From an uncultured Mycoplasmatota bacterium (GTDB lineage Bacteria > Bacillota_I > Bacilli_A > RF39 > UBA660): DNA of 64,000 nt. The number at the start of each line of letters is the position of its first letter. The first letter of the stretch is position 1. This document shows, piece after piece, positions 40,930 to 49,873 of the stretch. The notes under the pieces were generated by a model. It was not told where the DNA came from. It ran no database searches and was given only the letters and a program-made list of their open reading frames with translations. A program made the translations under genes and the position numbers. Location: NCBI GenBank assembly GCA_900546275.1, contig URCH01000003.1:1-64000 (forward strand), given 5' to 3'.

Positions 40930-43053
40930 TTAAATTTGTTGTATTGTTTCATATAAACTAAACATTGGAATTACTATTGATAAAACAATTACACCAACTA
41001 TTGCAGTTAAGAAAACAAGTAATATTGGTTCCATTAATGTTTTAATTTTAGTAACCATATCTTTATGTAAGTCTTGATAGTATACAGAGACTTTCTGCAT
41101 CATTTCTGCTAATTGACCAGTACTTTCACCAGTCACCAACATCTCATATGCTGGAATTGGGAAAGCCCAATGATCCTTGAATGCCAAAGATATTTTTTCA
41201 CCCCTAGCAAGATTTGCAACCGTATCAACTATTATCATCTTATATATTTCATTATTAGTTATTTTATTTAATATATCCATACTATCAGTTATATAAACAT
41301 TATGAAATAATAAGGATGAAAAAGTTTTTGTAAGCATTGTAACTTCATTATATATTATTACATTTCCAATAACAGGTAAATGCATTAAGAACCATTGCAT
41401 TATAGTTCTAAATGGAGTTACTTTTTTATATAAAACAATTATTAATATAATAAATAAAACAATACCAAGTACAATAAATAATATATTTGCTTTAATAAAA
41501 TCACTGACTGCTATTACAAATCTAGTAAACGCAGGGATCTTAGATGCATCCATTGATTCATACATTTTAACAAATTGTGGTACAACAAATATTAATATAA
41601 AAGTAATTACTACTATTGAAATAAAAAATACAATAGATGGATACATCATAGCATTAACCATTTGTTTTTTAGTTTGGTTTGCTTCGGTATAATATTCAGC
41701 CATATCATCAAGTGACTCAGTTAATTCACCAGTTAATTCTGAAGCTTTAACCATATTTACCAATAATTTTGGAAATGTATTTCCTTGTTTTGCCATGGCG
41801 CTACTAAAACTTTCACCAGTTGATAAATCATATATCATTGTTCTAAATATATTTTTATATTTTTTTTGTTTATATTGTCTAGAAAGTATTTTTAATGCTT
41901 CAACTAAAGTAATACCTGCTTTTAAATAAGTAGATAATTGAGTTAAAAAGAATACTAAGTCTTTTGTTTTAAATTTTGGATTACCAGCTTCTCTATATAA
42001 ATTCTGAATAAGCCAGTTAGTTTTTATACTATATACTTCATAACCTTCACTAAGTAAAAATGAGTGAACTTCTACTTTTGAATATGCAGCAAATCGTTCT
42101 TTAACTATTTTCCCTTCAGGATTTTTAGCTTCATATACATATACTATTTTATTTGCACTTTTTTCAGCGTCTTTTCCATCAAATTCAAGCATTAGAGCTT
42201 GTCTATTTATATCTCTTTTGTTTCTTGCATTCTTAACAAATGATATATTATAAAATGCATTTTTAATCTTTTTACCAATAAGAGAAGGTATTGTAGGAAG
42301 CATTTTAAAGAAAGCAGCAAGTTTTTGACTAGAAGTCATTTGATTTCTTTGTTTCTTTAGTTCTTCTTTTGCTTGTCTAACTTTTTCTTTTTCTAATTTT
42401 CTTTCTTCTTGTTCTTCAAGTTTTTTTCTAAGTTTTTCTTCTCTTAATTTTTCTTTTTCTAATTCTTTTGCAGTTTGTTTCTCTAACTTTTCTTTTTTTA
42501 ATTTTTCTTTTTCTTCTTGTTTTTTTATTCTTTGTAAATACTTATCATCATTTTGTTTTAATAATTTTCTTTGTTCACGTAATTCTTCTTTTCTTAATCT
42601 TTTTTCTTCTCTAGCTTTTTCTCTTTTAGCAATTAGTTCATTCTTTTTTTGAATTCTTTCTTGTTGTTTTAAAAGTTTTTCTGCTTGTAATTTTTCTTTT
42701 TTCTCTTTTCTTAATAATTTTCTTTGTTCATATAATTCTTCTTTTTTTAATCTTTTTTCTTCTCTTATTTTTTCTTTTTTAGCAATTAATTCATTTTTTC
42801 TTTGAATTCTTTCTTGTTTTCTTAAAGTTTTTTCGGCATTATCGACATTATCAACATTATGTTTTTTATTTTTTAATAACATTTTATATAAATAAATAAA
42901 AGGTGTTGCAATTAAATATAAAACATATAAAATTCCTTTTAATGAATACATAATAAATTTAAATATATTATAAAATACAAAAAGTAAACCTAGAAATGGA
43001 TACTTTATAAATTTTAATATAGTTGACAAAATATTATTACTTTTATTCGCCAT
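40930..43053 (-). CDS. pilC: Type IV pilus platform protein PilC/GspF with long N-terminal extension
   Basis: 707 residues against about 400 for the family. The C-terminal ~440 residues are ordinary: an N-terminal cap (YEAKNPEGKIVKERFAAYS), then two T2SSF domains (from about 360, including LSTYLKAGITLVEALKIL and GESTGQLAEMM) with three membrane helices. Unusual is the front: two hydrophobic segments (about 10-60) and then a ~170-residue Lys/Glu/Arg-rich coiled coil with repeated LLKQQERIQKKNELIAKRE-like units. GGAG stands nine bases before the ATG at 43053; the ATG at 43071 has no site. The extension could tether or regulate the platform. Confidence 0.88.
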   Translation of the reverse strand: MANKSNNILSTILKFIKYPFLGLLFVFYNIFKFIMYSLKGILYVLYLIATPFIYLYKMLLKNKKHNVDNVDNAEKTLRKQERIQRKNELIAKKEKIREEKRLKKEELYEQRKLLRKEKKEKLQAEKLLKQQERIQKKNELIAKREKAREEKRLRKEELREQRKLLKQNDDKYLQRIKKQEEKEKLKKEKLEKQTAKELEKEKLREEKLRKKLEEQEERKLEKEKVRQAKEELKKQRNQMTSSQKLAAFFKMLPTIPSLIGKKIKNAFYNISFVKNARNKRDINRQALMLEFDGKDAEKSANKIVYVYEAKNPEGKIVKERFAAYSKVEVHSFLLSEGYEVYSIKTNWLIQNLYREAGNPKFKTKDLVFFLTQLSTYLKAGITLVEALKILSRQYKQKKYKNIFRTMIYDLSTGESFSSAMAKQGNTFPKLLVNMVKASELTGELTESLDDMAEYYTEANQTKKQMVNAMMYPSIVFFISIVVITFILIFVVPQFVKMYESMDASKIPAFTRFVIAVSDFIKANILFIVLGIVLFIILIIVLYKKVTPFRTIMQWFLMHLPVIGNVIIYNEVTMLTKTFSSLLFHNVYITDSMDILNKITNNEIYKMIIVDTVANLARGEKISLAFKDHWAFPIPAYEMLVTGESTGQLAEMMQKVSVYYQDLHKDMVTKIKTLMEPILLVFLTAIVGVIVLSIVIPMFSLYETIQQI

Positions 43054-43182
43054 ATATTCATGCACTCCCATTTCTACTCTAACATTATTATTATAGCATA
43101 AAAATATATTTTGTAAAATATTTTTGTAAATAACTTAAAAAAAATAATAAATATTTAATTTATTAGTATTTATTACTTATAA

Positions 43183-43580
43183 TTAATCTTTTTTTCTTTT
43201 TTTATTCATTATATAACTAAATAGTTTTCTAAGTTCTGTTTTTGTTTGTGCATCCATTTTTATAAAGTTTAAACGTATTTGATATCCACTATCAAACGAT
43301 AATAATATAGCACCTGATGTTGCTTTAAAAAGAACTGCACCGGTTGAAATTGAATCATAAGGTATTATATGTATTTTTTGCTTTTACTTATTGGATTACA
43401 ATCAAAAAGTACCATTCTGTCATTAGTAAAAACTCCCCTATCACTTAATGTTTTATATGCCTTATATATTATTTCTCCTTCATCAACATAATCCGTTACA
43501 TATTTAGGTAAACTAGTTTTATCTATTTCTTTACTAAAATTAAAGTATTTTGTTAATTCTTTATATTTAACATATGCCAT
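43183..43580 (-). pseudogene. Bacterial PH-domain protein, frameshifted
   Basis: Two overlapping pieces make one protein of about 131 residues. The first (43580 down to the A-run at 43379-43374) contains EGEIIYKAYKTLSDRGVFTNDRMVLFD; the second, in the next frame, continues KIHIIPYDSISTGAVLF and ends KKRKKD at 43183. The joined sequence fits the bPH_1/bPH_3 family. One added A in the run of six restores the frame. A real mutation, a sequencing error or -1 slippage on the A-run are possible. It is the first gene after the c-di-GMP riboswitch and lies upstream of pilC. Confidence 0.8.
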
Positions 43581-43608
43581 TTTCTTCACATCCTATTATA
43601 GGTATAAC

Positions 43609-43640
43609 ATAAAAAAGCATTTATACAATAGTATAAATGC
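43609..43640 (-). terminator. Terminator of the riboswitch expression platform
   Basis: Minus strand: GCATTTATAC (43640-43631) pairs perfectly with GTATAAATGC (43626-43617), followed by six T. Its first two bases are the end of the aptamer 3' strand (TTGC), so aptamer and terminator compete for bases. Confidence 0.85.
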
Positions 43641-43722
43641 AACTGACTACCATAGTACAACATATTGTACTTTAGGTTCTAGAGTTTTGCGTTATTACCT
43701 TTCAATAACTTTGCCTGTGATA
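43639..43722 (-). promoter_or_regulatory. Cyclic-di-GMP-I (GEMM-I) riboswitch aptamer
   Basis: On the minus strand the conserved GEMM-I parts occur in order: CACAGGCAAA (43719-43710), a stem with GAAA tetraloop (43703-43700), AACGCAAA (about 43693-43686), the tetraloop-receptor half CCTAA (43676-43672), a perfect hairpin GTACAA-TATG-TTGTAC, the second receptor half TATGG (43654-43650), then TAGTCAGTTGC. GCAA near the 5' end pairs with TTGC at the 3' end to close the fold. The known family binds c-di-GMP. It is followed at once by a terminator and then the PH gene, pilC and pilD. Confidence 0.9.
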
Positions 43723-43751
43723 ATTTTATAAGATTTTAATTTAAATGTCAA
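43723..43751 (-). promoter_or_regulatory. Promoter of the c-di-GMP riboswitch transcript
   Basis: Minus strand: TTGACA (43751-43746), a 17-nt spacer and TAAAAT (43728-43723). The -35 box directly follows the lepB stop codon. By the usual 7-nt rule the start would fall very close to the first conserved aptamer bases; TATAAA two bases earlier is an alternative -10. Confidence 0.7.
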
Positions 43752-44272
43752 TCATTTAACAATTTTTAATTTATTTAGTGGCCATAATCTTATCCATGCT
43801 TTACCAATTATATCTTCTTTTTTTATAAGTCCAAAATTTCTTCCATCCATAGAATTGTTTCTATTGTCTCCTAACACTAGATAATATCCTTCTGGAATAA
43901 CATCATATCCAAGTTCTTTTATATCAAAATCATCTGTTGTTGTATCTATAAATTCTTCTTTTACAGGATTCCCATTTACATACATTACATTATTATTATA
44001 TGCAATATGTTCATTTGGAAGTCCTACAATTCTCTTAATTAATAATTTTTCGTCATACTTAAGAACACTACTTCATTTCTTTTAATTTCTCTAAATTTAT
44101 ATACTATTTTATTAACTATTAAAACATCCCCCTCTTTTAAAGTAGGGCTCATAGAGGGTCCAATAACTTGTTGAAATGATACAATGTATATAACTATTAT
44201 GAGTATAATTAAAATCATTATAATATATTTCAATGAATCTTTTAAAAATTCTTTAATATCACGAAAATCCAT
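43752..44272 (-). pseudogene. lepB: Signal peptidase I, frameshifted
   Basis: The first frame (from ATG 44272; AGGTGAT upstream) has a membrane anchor and the catalytic Ser loop VIGPSMSPTLKEGDV, then KRNEVVFL. The next frame continues with YDEKLLIKRIVGLP (the catalytic Lys region), MYVNG, and the box LVLGDNRNNSMDGRNFG to the end. The frame breaks at 44058-44060; one added A (TTAAAG instead of TTAAG) restores a normal ~173-residue enzyme. It would release secreted proteins at the membrane. Real loss or sequence error cannot be separated here. Confidence 0.85.
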
Positions 44273-44300
44273 GACGATCACCTATAGTTAGGTATAGCAT

Positions 44301-44322
44301 AACTTTTAAATATTTAAAAGTT
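44301..44322. repeat. Perfect 22-bp palindrome between divergent genes
   Basis: AACTTTTAAAT followed by its exact reverse complement, in the gap between lepB and the YqfQ-like gene. A shorter palindrome, AGCTATAGCT (44355-44364), follows. These could be operator sites; AT-rich chance is the alternative. Confidence 0.5.
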
Positions 44323-44390
44323 AAAACTACCAAAATATATTTTGTAAAATTTTAAGCTATAGCTCATATAATATTTTAGAGGTGTTATAA

Positions 44391-44750
44391 ATGAACTACT
44401 ATTTTCCATATGGAATAACAGGCTATCCATATTTTAGTGTACCACGTACAAGTACAGGATTATTTAGTAGGATATTTAGAAATGGTATAAACTGGAGTGG
44501 TATTTTAAATGGTACTCAACGAACATTAAATATTATTAATCAAACAATTCCTACTATAAAACAAATAACTCCTGTTGTAAGAAATGCGAAAACAATGTTT
44601 AAAGTTATGAATGAGTTTAAAAAAACAGATACTGTAAATAGTAATACAGTATCTACTAATAATGAAAGTACAAATAGTAACAATATAGAAAATATAAATA
44701 CAGTAAATACAAATAATGTAGATAATGGTGGGCCTACATTCTTTGCTTAA
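44391..44750 (+). CDS. VrrA/YqfQ-like protein
   Basis: 119 residues. The N-terminus is aromatic and Pro/Gly-rich (MNYYFPYGITGYPYFS), the core WSGILNGTQRTLNIINQTIP, then VVRNAKTMFKVMNEFKK matches YqfQ of Bacillus, and the tail is Asn/Thr/Ser-rich. YqfQ-type proteins are linked to spores, but their role is unclear. Position supports the call: in Bacillus yqfQ lies near the dnaG-sigA-trmK cluster that is convergent with this gene here. Confidence 0.7.
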   Translation: MNYYFPYGITGYPYFSVPRTSTGLFSRIFRNGINWSGILNGTQRTLNIINQTIPTIKQITPVVRNAKTMFKVMNEFKKTDTVNSNTVSTNNESTNSNNIENINTVNTNNVDNGGPTFFA

Positions 44751-44778
44751 AAAAACTATTTTTTATAGTTCTTTTTTT
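44751..44778. terminator. Bidirectional terminator YqfQ-like gene / trmK
   Basis: AACTAT (44754-44759) pairs with ATAGTT (44765-44770), with A-run and T-run flanks. Confidence 0.75.
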
Positions 44779-45386
44779 ATTATATTTAATATTTGAAGCT
44801 GTCTTTGTAATTTGTTTTCATCGTATTTAGTAATATTTTTTTCGATATTATTTTTTAACTCATTTAAATATTTAACATAAGTTTCATTTTTTTTAAGACT
44901 TAATATTGGACCTAACAACAACTCTTTTTCAGTATATTTTTTTAAACCTTTTTTAAATTTAATTATAATATAGTATTTATCTTCAAATATAATTTCTTCA
45001 TCTATTATAAAGTAACCTAACTTGCATACATTTTTTCTAAGTTCATATATATTTTTATTAGATTGACAAATTAAATTATCAATATTTTTTTTATTTATTA
45101 TCTTAATTATATTTTTTGTACCCATACCACTTATTATAACTGTACTATCAGGTAAAATATTAATATTTTCAAGTCCATTATTTAAAATAACTTTTACATT
45201 TGAATTATTTTTTTCAATGTTTTTTTTAGCTTTTAATACACATTCTTCACTTACATCTATTGCAATACAGTTTTTATTAAAATTATTTGATAAATATATA
45301 TCTAATAATGCATGATCACATCCTACATCATATACATTTTTTGTATCTACTAAGTTTGCAATTGTTTTTAATCTTTTAGATAACAT
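44763..45386 (-). CDS. trmK: tRNA (adenine22-N1)-methyltransferase TrmK
   Basis: 207 residues. [13 protein letters not shown] is followed by the SAM loop YDVGCDHALLDIYL (about residues 19-32) and the catalytic-type VIISGMGTKNIIKII. The C-terminal helical domain is present. It methylates A22 of tRNAs with a suitable D-arm. Its ATG overlaps the rpoD stop (TAATG), so translation is coupled. The dnaG-rpoD-trmK order matches Bacillus. Confidence 0.9.
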   Translation of the reverse strand: MLSKRLKTIANLVDTKNVYDVGCDHALLDIYLSNNFNKNCIAIDVSEECVLKAKKNIEKNNSNVKVILNNGLENINILPDSTVIISGMGTKNIIKIINKKNIDNLICQSNKNIYELRKNVCKLGYFIIDEEIIFEDKYYIIIKFKKGLKKYTEKELLLGPILSLKKNETYVKYLNELKNNIEKNITKYDENKLQRQLQILNIIKKEL

Positions 45387-46477
45387 TAGTCACCCATATA
45401 ATCTTTTAGTTTTCTAGATCTTGATGGATGTCTAAGTTTTCTTAATGCTTTAGCCTCAATTTGTCTTATACGTTCTCTTGTTACACCAAACATTTGACCA
45501 ACTTCTTCAAGAGTTCTTGATTTTCCATCTTCAAGTCCAAATCTTAATCTTATTACTTTTTCTTCTCTTTCAGTAAGGGTTAATAAAACATCAGCTATTT
45601 CATCTTTTAACATTTCATTTGTTGCATATTCTTCTGGACTCATATTTCTTTCATCTTTTATGAAATCACCTAAATGTGAATCATCTTCTTCGCCTATTGG
45701 TGTTTCTAAGCTTACAGGTTCTTGACTAATTTTATATATTTCACGTATTTTATCTATTGAAACATTCATTTTTTTAGCTAATTCTTGTTCAGTTGGTTCA
45801 CGATTAAGTTCCAAAGTTAATTGTCTTTGAATACGAGCAAGTTTATTAATAGTTTCTACCATGTGAACTGGAACTCTTATTGTTCTTGCTTGATCTGCTA
45901 TTGCTCTTGTTATAGCTTGTCTTATCCACCAAGTAGCATATGTAGAAAATTTATATCCTTTTGTAACATCAAATTTGTCTACTGCTTTCATTAATCCTAT
46001 ATTACCTTCTTGAATTAAATCAAGAAATAACATTCCACGTCCAACATATCTTTTAGCTATACTAACAACTAAACGTAAATTTGCTTCTGCAAGAATTGTT
46101 TTAGCTTGTTCGTCACCTTCAAGTATTCTATCAGCTAAATCTAATTCTTCTTGCATTGTTAAAAGTTTTATTTGACCTATTTCTTTTAAATACATTCTAA
46201 CTGGGTCATTAATTGTTAAATCTTTTGTCAAAACTTCATCATCTAATAATAATTTGTCTCCATCATCTTCATTTGTTCCATCTTCGTTTGCATCTTCTGA
46301 TACTATAGCTATATTATTTTCATTAAAGACGTTATATAAATCATCTAAGCTATCAGCATCTAAATCAAGACCTTTTAAACTAGAAGCTAATTCTTCATAA
46401 GTTAAAAAACCTTTTTCTTTACCTTTTTTTACTAATTCTTGTTTTCTTTCTTCATAACCTTTTATTTCATTTATCAT
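45386..46477 (-). CDS. rpoD: Primary sigma factor RpoD (SigA)
   Basis: A 363-residue housekeeping sigma factor. Region 1.1 is present at the N-terminus, then region 1.2 ([16 protein letters not shown]), region 2 with [29 protein letters not shown] (-10 binding) and [14 protein letters not shown], region 3, and region 4 with [20 protein letters not shown] (-35 binding). The promoters seen here (TTGACA and TATAAT types, often with an extended TGn) fit such a factor. AAGGAGAAATATT precedes the ATG; the gene begins 11 bases after dnaG. Confidence 0.97.
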   Translation of the reverse strand: MINEIKGYEERKQELVKKGKEKGFLTYEELASSLKGLDLDADSLDDLYNVFNENNIAIVSEDANEDGTNEDDGDKLLLDDEVLTKDLTINDPVRMYLKEIGQIKLLTMQEELDLADRILEGDEQAKTILAEANLRLVVSIAKRYVGRGMLFLDLIQEGNIGLMKAVDKFDVTKGYKFSTYATWWIRQAITRAIADQARTIRVPVHMVETINKLARIQRQLTLELNREPTEQELAKKMNVSIDKIREIYKISQEPVSLETPIGEEDDSHLGDFIKDERNMSPEEYATNEMLKDEIADVLLTLTEREEKVIRLRFGLEDGKSRTLEEVGQMFGVTRERIRQIEAKALRKLRHPSRSRKLKDYMGD

Positions 46478-46488
46478 AATATTTCTCC

Positions 46489-48228
46489 TTAATCTTGTTT
46501 TTTTAAATCTATAATTCTTTGTAATAATTTTGCTTTTTCTATAGGTGATAATTCATTATGTATTTTTTCACCTAAATTATTGCATTCTTTTTTTAAATTG
46601 AATTCATTAATTACATTTATGTAATCATCTATTTCATCTTGCGTAAATTCATCTTTCAAGCCTAAACTATTAATTTCACCTAACACATTAAGCAATTTTT
46701 CATTTTCACTTGACAAATGTGTAATAAAATCAGCTTCATTTATTCCATCAATTGAACTATTTCTTTTATAATAATAACTAATTTCATAAGCAAGTTTTCT
46801 ATATTTTTCTGTTGGTATATAAGTAACCTTTCTATCGTATGCTTTAATTACACTAGGACTTTTTAACATATAATATATTAAGTACATTTGTGCTTTTTCG
46901 TATTTAGTGTATTTTTTCCTTTCTTTTTTTTCTACATTTTGTATGTTTTTTTCAACTGGTTTTATTTTACTTTTTAATAAATCTATATCTATACCTGATT
47001 CATTACTTATTTTTTGTAGTGTTAATTCTTTTAATATATCATCATCAATTTTATTTAACTCCTCAATAACACTATTAATATAATTAGCTTTTTCTATATT
47101 GTTATTAAAGTTTTTGCCTTTTTTTAAGTACATTAATTTAAAGTCCATTACATTAATTGGATTATTTAATTTATATTCAAATCTTTCTTTTCCATATTTT
47201 TTTATATAATCGTCTGGATCTAAATCTTCTTCCAATCTAATTATTTTAGGAATTATTCCCATACTATTTAATTCAGTTGAACATGAAAATGTAGCTTTTG
47301 CTCCTGCATCATCACCGTCAAAACATAAAATTATATTTTTTGCCATTCTTTTTATCAAATTAGCTTGAGTTTTTGTAACAGAAGTTCCCATAGTAGCAAC
47401 TACATTTTTAATTCCAACAGAATACAATCTAATAACATCCATGAACCCTTCAACTATTATTATTTGATCTTTTTTTCTAGCTTCATCTTTTGCTCTGTGA
47501 TAATTATATAAAAGTTCCCCTTTTTTAAATATTTCTGTTTCCATTGTATTTATATATTTGGAATCTTTTTCACCATTATATATTCTACCACTATATCCAA
47601 CTATATTACCTTTAGTATCATAAAGGGGAAACATTATCCTGTTATAATAGATATCTGTATATCCTCTATCTCTTTTTACAACTAACCCGCTTTTAATCAT
47701 GTTTTCTTTACTGTATTTTTTATTTGTAAGTAATCTTACCAACATAGTATCATCTTTTAAGGCTAGTCCAATTTGAAATTCTTTTATTATTTCATCATCT
47801 ATTTTTCTTGAATGTAGATATTCTTTAGCTTTTTTACCTTCAACTGTATTTATATTATTTTGATAAAATTTTGTGCTTATATCATATATATCATATAATT
47901 CTTGGTTAGGTACTATTTTATTTTGTATTTTTCCAATGTTAACGCTTATACCAGCATAATCTGCAACTGTCTTTAATGCTTCTCTAAATGATATATTTTG
48001 ATAATCTTGAATAAATTTAAATACATTTCCTGTTGCTCCACAAGTAAAGCATGTATAAATCTGTTTTTCCTTAGAAACACTCATACTTGGAGAATGGTCA
48101 TCGTGAAATGGACATACACCAAAGTAATTTTTACCTTTTTGTGTTAATGGAATATATTTAGATATTATATCTACAATATCTACACTACTTCTAATATTAC
48201 TTATTTCCTCGTTTGTTAAAATGTCCAT
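46489..48228 (-). CDS. dnaG: DNA primase
   Basis: 579 residues. The zinc-binding domain has [14 protein letters not shown] and [11 protein letters not shown] (about residues 38-70). The catalytic TOPRIM core has [23 protein letters not shown] and LDPDDYI. The C-terminal helicase-binding part (about 440-579) is helical. It makes RNA primers for replication. The open frame starts 10 codons earlier, but AGGGTGTGG sits before the ATG at 48228, giving the usual beginning MDILTNEEI. First gene of the macromolecular synthesis operon. Confidence 0.95.
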   Translation of the reverse strand: MDILTNEEISNIRSSVDIVDIISKYIPLTQKGKNYFGVCPFHDDHSPSMSVSKEKQIYTCFTCGATGNVFKFIQDYQNISFREALKTVADYAGISVNIGKIQNKIVPNQELYDIYDISTKFYQNNINTVEGKKAKEYLHSRKIDDEIIKEFQIGLALKDDTMLVRLLTNKKYSKENMIKSGLVVKRDRGYTDIYYNRIMFPLYDTKGNIVGYSGRIYNGEKDSKYINTMETEIFKKGELLYNYHRAKDEARKKDQIIIVEGFMDVIRLYSVGIKNVVATMGTSVTKTQANLIKRMAKNIILCFDGDDAGAKATFSCSTELNSMGIIPKIIRLEEDLDPDDYIKKYGKERFEYKLNNPINVMDFKLMYLKKGKNFNNNIEKANYINSVIEELNKIDDDILKELTLQKISNESGIDIDLLKSKIKPVEKNIQNVEKKERKKYTKYEKAQMYLIYYMLKSPSVIKAYDRKVTYIPTEKYRKLAYEISYYYKRNSSIDGINEADFITHLSSENEKLLNVLGEINSLGLKDEFTQDEIDDYINVINEFNLKKECNNLGEKIHNELSPIEKAKLLQRIIDLKKQD

Positions 48229-48330
48229 ATACCACACCCTAATAATAATATACGACAAAAATTTCCAATTTCCTTTTTTTTATTCATTTTTTTTAATATT
48301 TTAACCATATTATTTAATAGAGGTGATTTT

Positions 48331-48873
48331 TTGAGTTTAAAAAAAATAAAAATAATATCAATTTTTGGTATTTTTGCTTTAAATTTTATTAGTCATTTTT
48401 TATATGAATGGATGCCAAATACCTTATTTTCAATATTTTTTCCTGTAAATGAAAGTATATTCGAACATATGAAAATGATTTCTACTTCAATTCTTATATA
48501 TAGTATTATAGAATATATAATTTTAAAGAAAACAAAAACTAATTATAACAATTATTTATTTAGTATATTTATATCTTGTATAGGAAATATTATTATTTTT
48601 CTAATTATGTATTTACCTATATATTATAAAATTGGAGAAAAACTTATATTAACTATAATATTGTTATTTATATCAATTGTTATTACAGAATTTATTTCAT
48701 ATAAAATTCTATGTACTAAAAAAAACTATACTTGGTTAAATATAGCTTCTTTGTTAATGATTATTATTTTATATATAATTTTTGGATATTTAACATATAA
48801 TCCAATAATTTGTCCGTTATTTTTTGATCCATTAAATGAAAAATATGGAATAAATAACTACTTAATTACATAA
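48331..48873 (+). CDS. DUF6512-like membrane protein
   Basis: 180 residues, about six hydrophobic helices. The N-terminal part FISHFLYEWMPNTLFSIFFPVNES, which I give in overlapping memory form only as FLYEW and FPVNESIFEH motifs (about residues 25-50), is typical of a small Firmicutes family (DUF6512). Function unknown. The start is TTG, well placed after AGGTGATTTT. It is convergent with the phosphodiester glycosidase gene, one base apart. Confidence 0.7.
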   Translation: MSLKKIKIISIFGIFALNFISHFLYEWMPNTLFSIFFPVNESIFEHMKMISTSILIYSIIEYIILKKTKTNYNNYLFSIFISCIGNIIIFLIMYLPIYYKIGEKLILTIILLFISIVITEFISYKILCTKKNYTWLNIASLLMIIILYIIFGYLTYNPIICPLFFDPLNEKYGINNYLIT

Positions 48874-49869
48874 TTATTTTACTATCCAAGCGGTAGGTAA
48901 ATAACGCAATGTTGAAACATTATTAATAATTTTACCATTTTCATATAAAATAGAAGATCCACCACCATCTAGGTTTGCAGCATTATAAGCATTGTAACGT
49001 GTAAATATATTTATTAGTTCTTGCATATCAACACCAACACTTGAACTACTTCTACCATCAACTACTAAAAGTAGAACGATACCATCTTTTCTTTGCGCAA
49101 TTGCAGTTCTTGGTGCGATACCCCAACCGCCATTACCTTTTACTTCTGCTGGTTTTCCATTTACAATTAAATATGGCCCAAACTCTACTGCATCACGTAT
49201 ACCTTTACTTATTGCTTCTTCAGGTGTACCACTATAAAGCATCAAAATGTTATCATTAGTAAATCCTATAAAGTTTCCCTTAGAGCCAGTTGTCCAAATA
49301 GCTTTACCATCTTTTATTACATTACCACAAGGTATACTTCCTTTTCCTACACTTCTACCATCCGAAAAACCATTAGCATTTATTCCCAAAATAGCGTCAT
49401 TATTTTTAATTATTTGATCTATTGGTTCTCCACCCCTACCAAAACGCCTGGCAGGAGCTAAAGATATTCTAGAAGGATCATATATTACTGCCATGTAGCC
49501 TTTATAATTACTTCCAGATACTTCTATTATTTTATATAAATCGTTACCTTCATCTTTTTTTAATATTTGTTCTTCATATATTGAATCATAAGTATCGCTT
49601 TCTTTTATATTTCCAACTTCAATTACACTAGCATCAGTAGATTCCCCACTAACCTTAACATAATTTCCTGAAGTTATTTTATTAATAGTTTTATCATTAA
49701 AAAATGTTCTAGCTAAATACTTATGTGATTTAGTTGTCATAGCTGATGTTACCCATAAATCTCTAAAATATGAAAAAGGGCCATACATTAAGAATAAACA
49801 TACTATAGCGAAAAAATCTAAAACAATTAATAATATAGTTGTTTTTTTTATCTTTTTTTTAGTTGTCAT
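48874..49869 (-). CDS. Phosphodiester glycosidase family (NAGPA-like) membrane protein
   Basis: 331 residues. One N-terminal membrane helix (about 10-32) anchors an extracellular domain of the NAGPA/YngK type: GINANGFSDGRSVGKG (about 170), EFGPYLIVNGKPA (about 232), RTAIAQRKDGIVLLLVVDGR (about 257-276) and AANLDGGGSSILYENG (about 297). Members remove phosphodiester-linked sugars or act on wall polymers. It follows four bases after the DUF6273-like gene in the same operon and probably works on the cell surface. Confidence 0.82.
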   Translation of the reverse strand: MTTKKKIKKTTILLIVLDFFAIVCLFLMYGPFSYFRDLWVTSAMTTKSHKYLARTFFNDKTINKITSGNYVKVSGESTDASVIEVGNIKESDTYDSIYEEQILKKDEGNDLYKIIEVSGSNYKGYMAVIYDPSRISLAPARRFGRGGEPIDQIIKNNDAILGINANGFSDGRSVGKGSIPCGNVIKDGKAIWTTGSKGNFIGFTNDNILMLYSGTPEEAISKGIRDAVEFGPYLIVNGKPAEVKGNGGWGIAPRTAIAQRKDGIVLLLVVDGRSSSSVGVDMQELINIFTRYNAYNAANLDGGGSSILYENGKIINNVSTLRYLPTAWIVK

Positions 49870-49873
49870 TTTA

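Noticed and set aside
42340..42850. Tandem DNA repeat or recent duplication in pilC
   Set aside because: The units are similar at the amino-acid level (KEKLRKEE-like), but the DNA is biased toward Lys/Glu/Arg codons and spacing is irregular; ordinary coiled-coil drift explains it.
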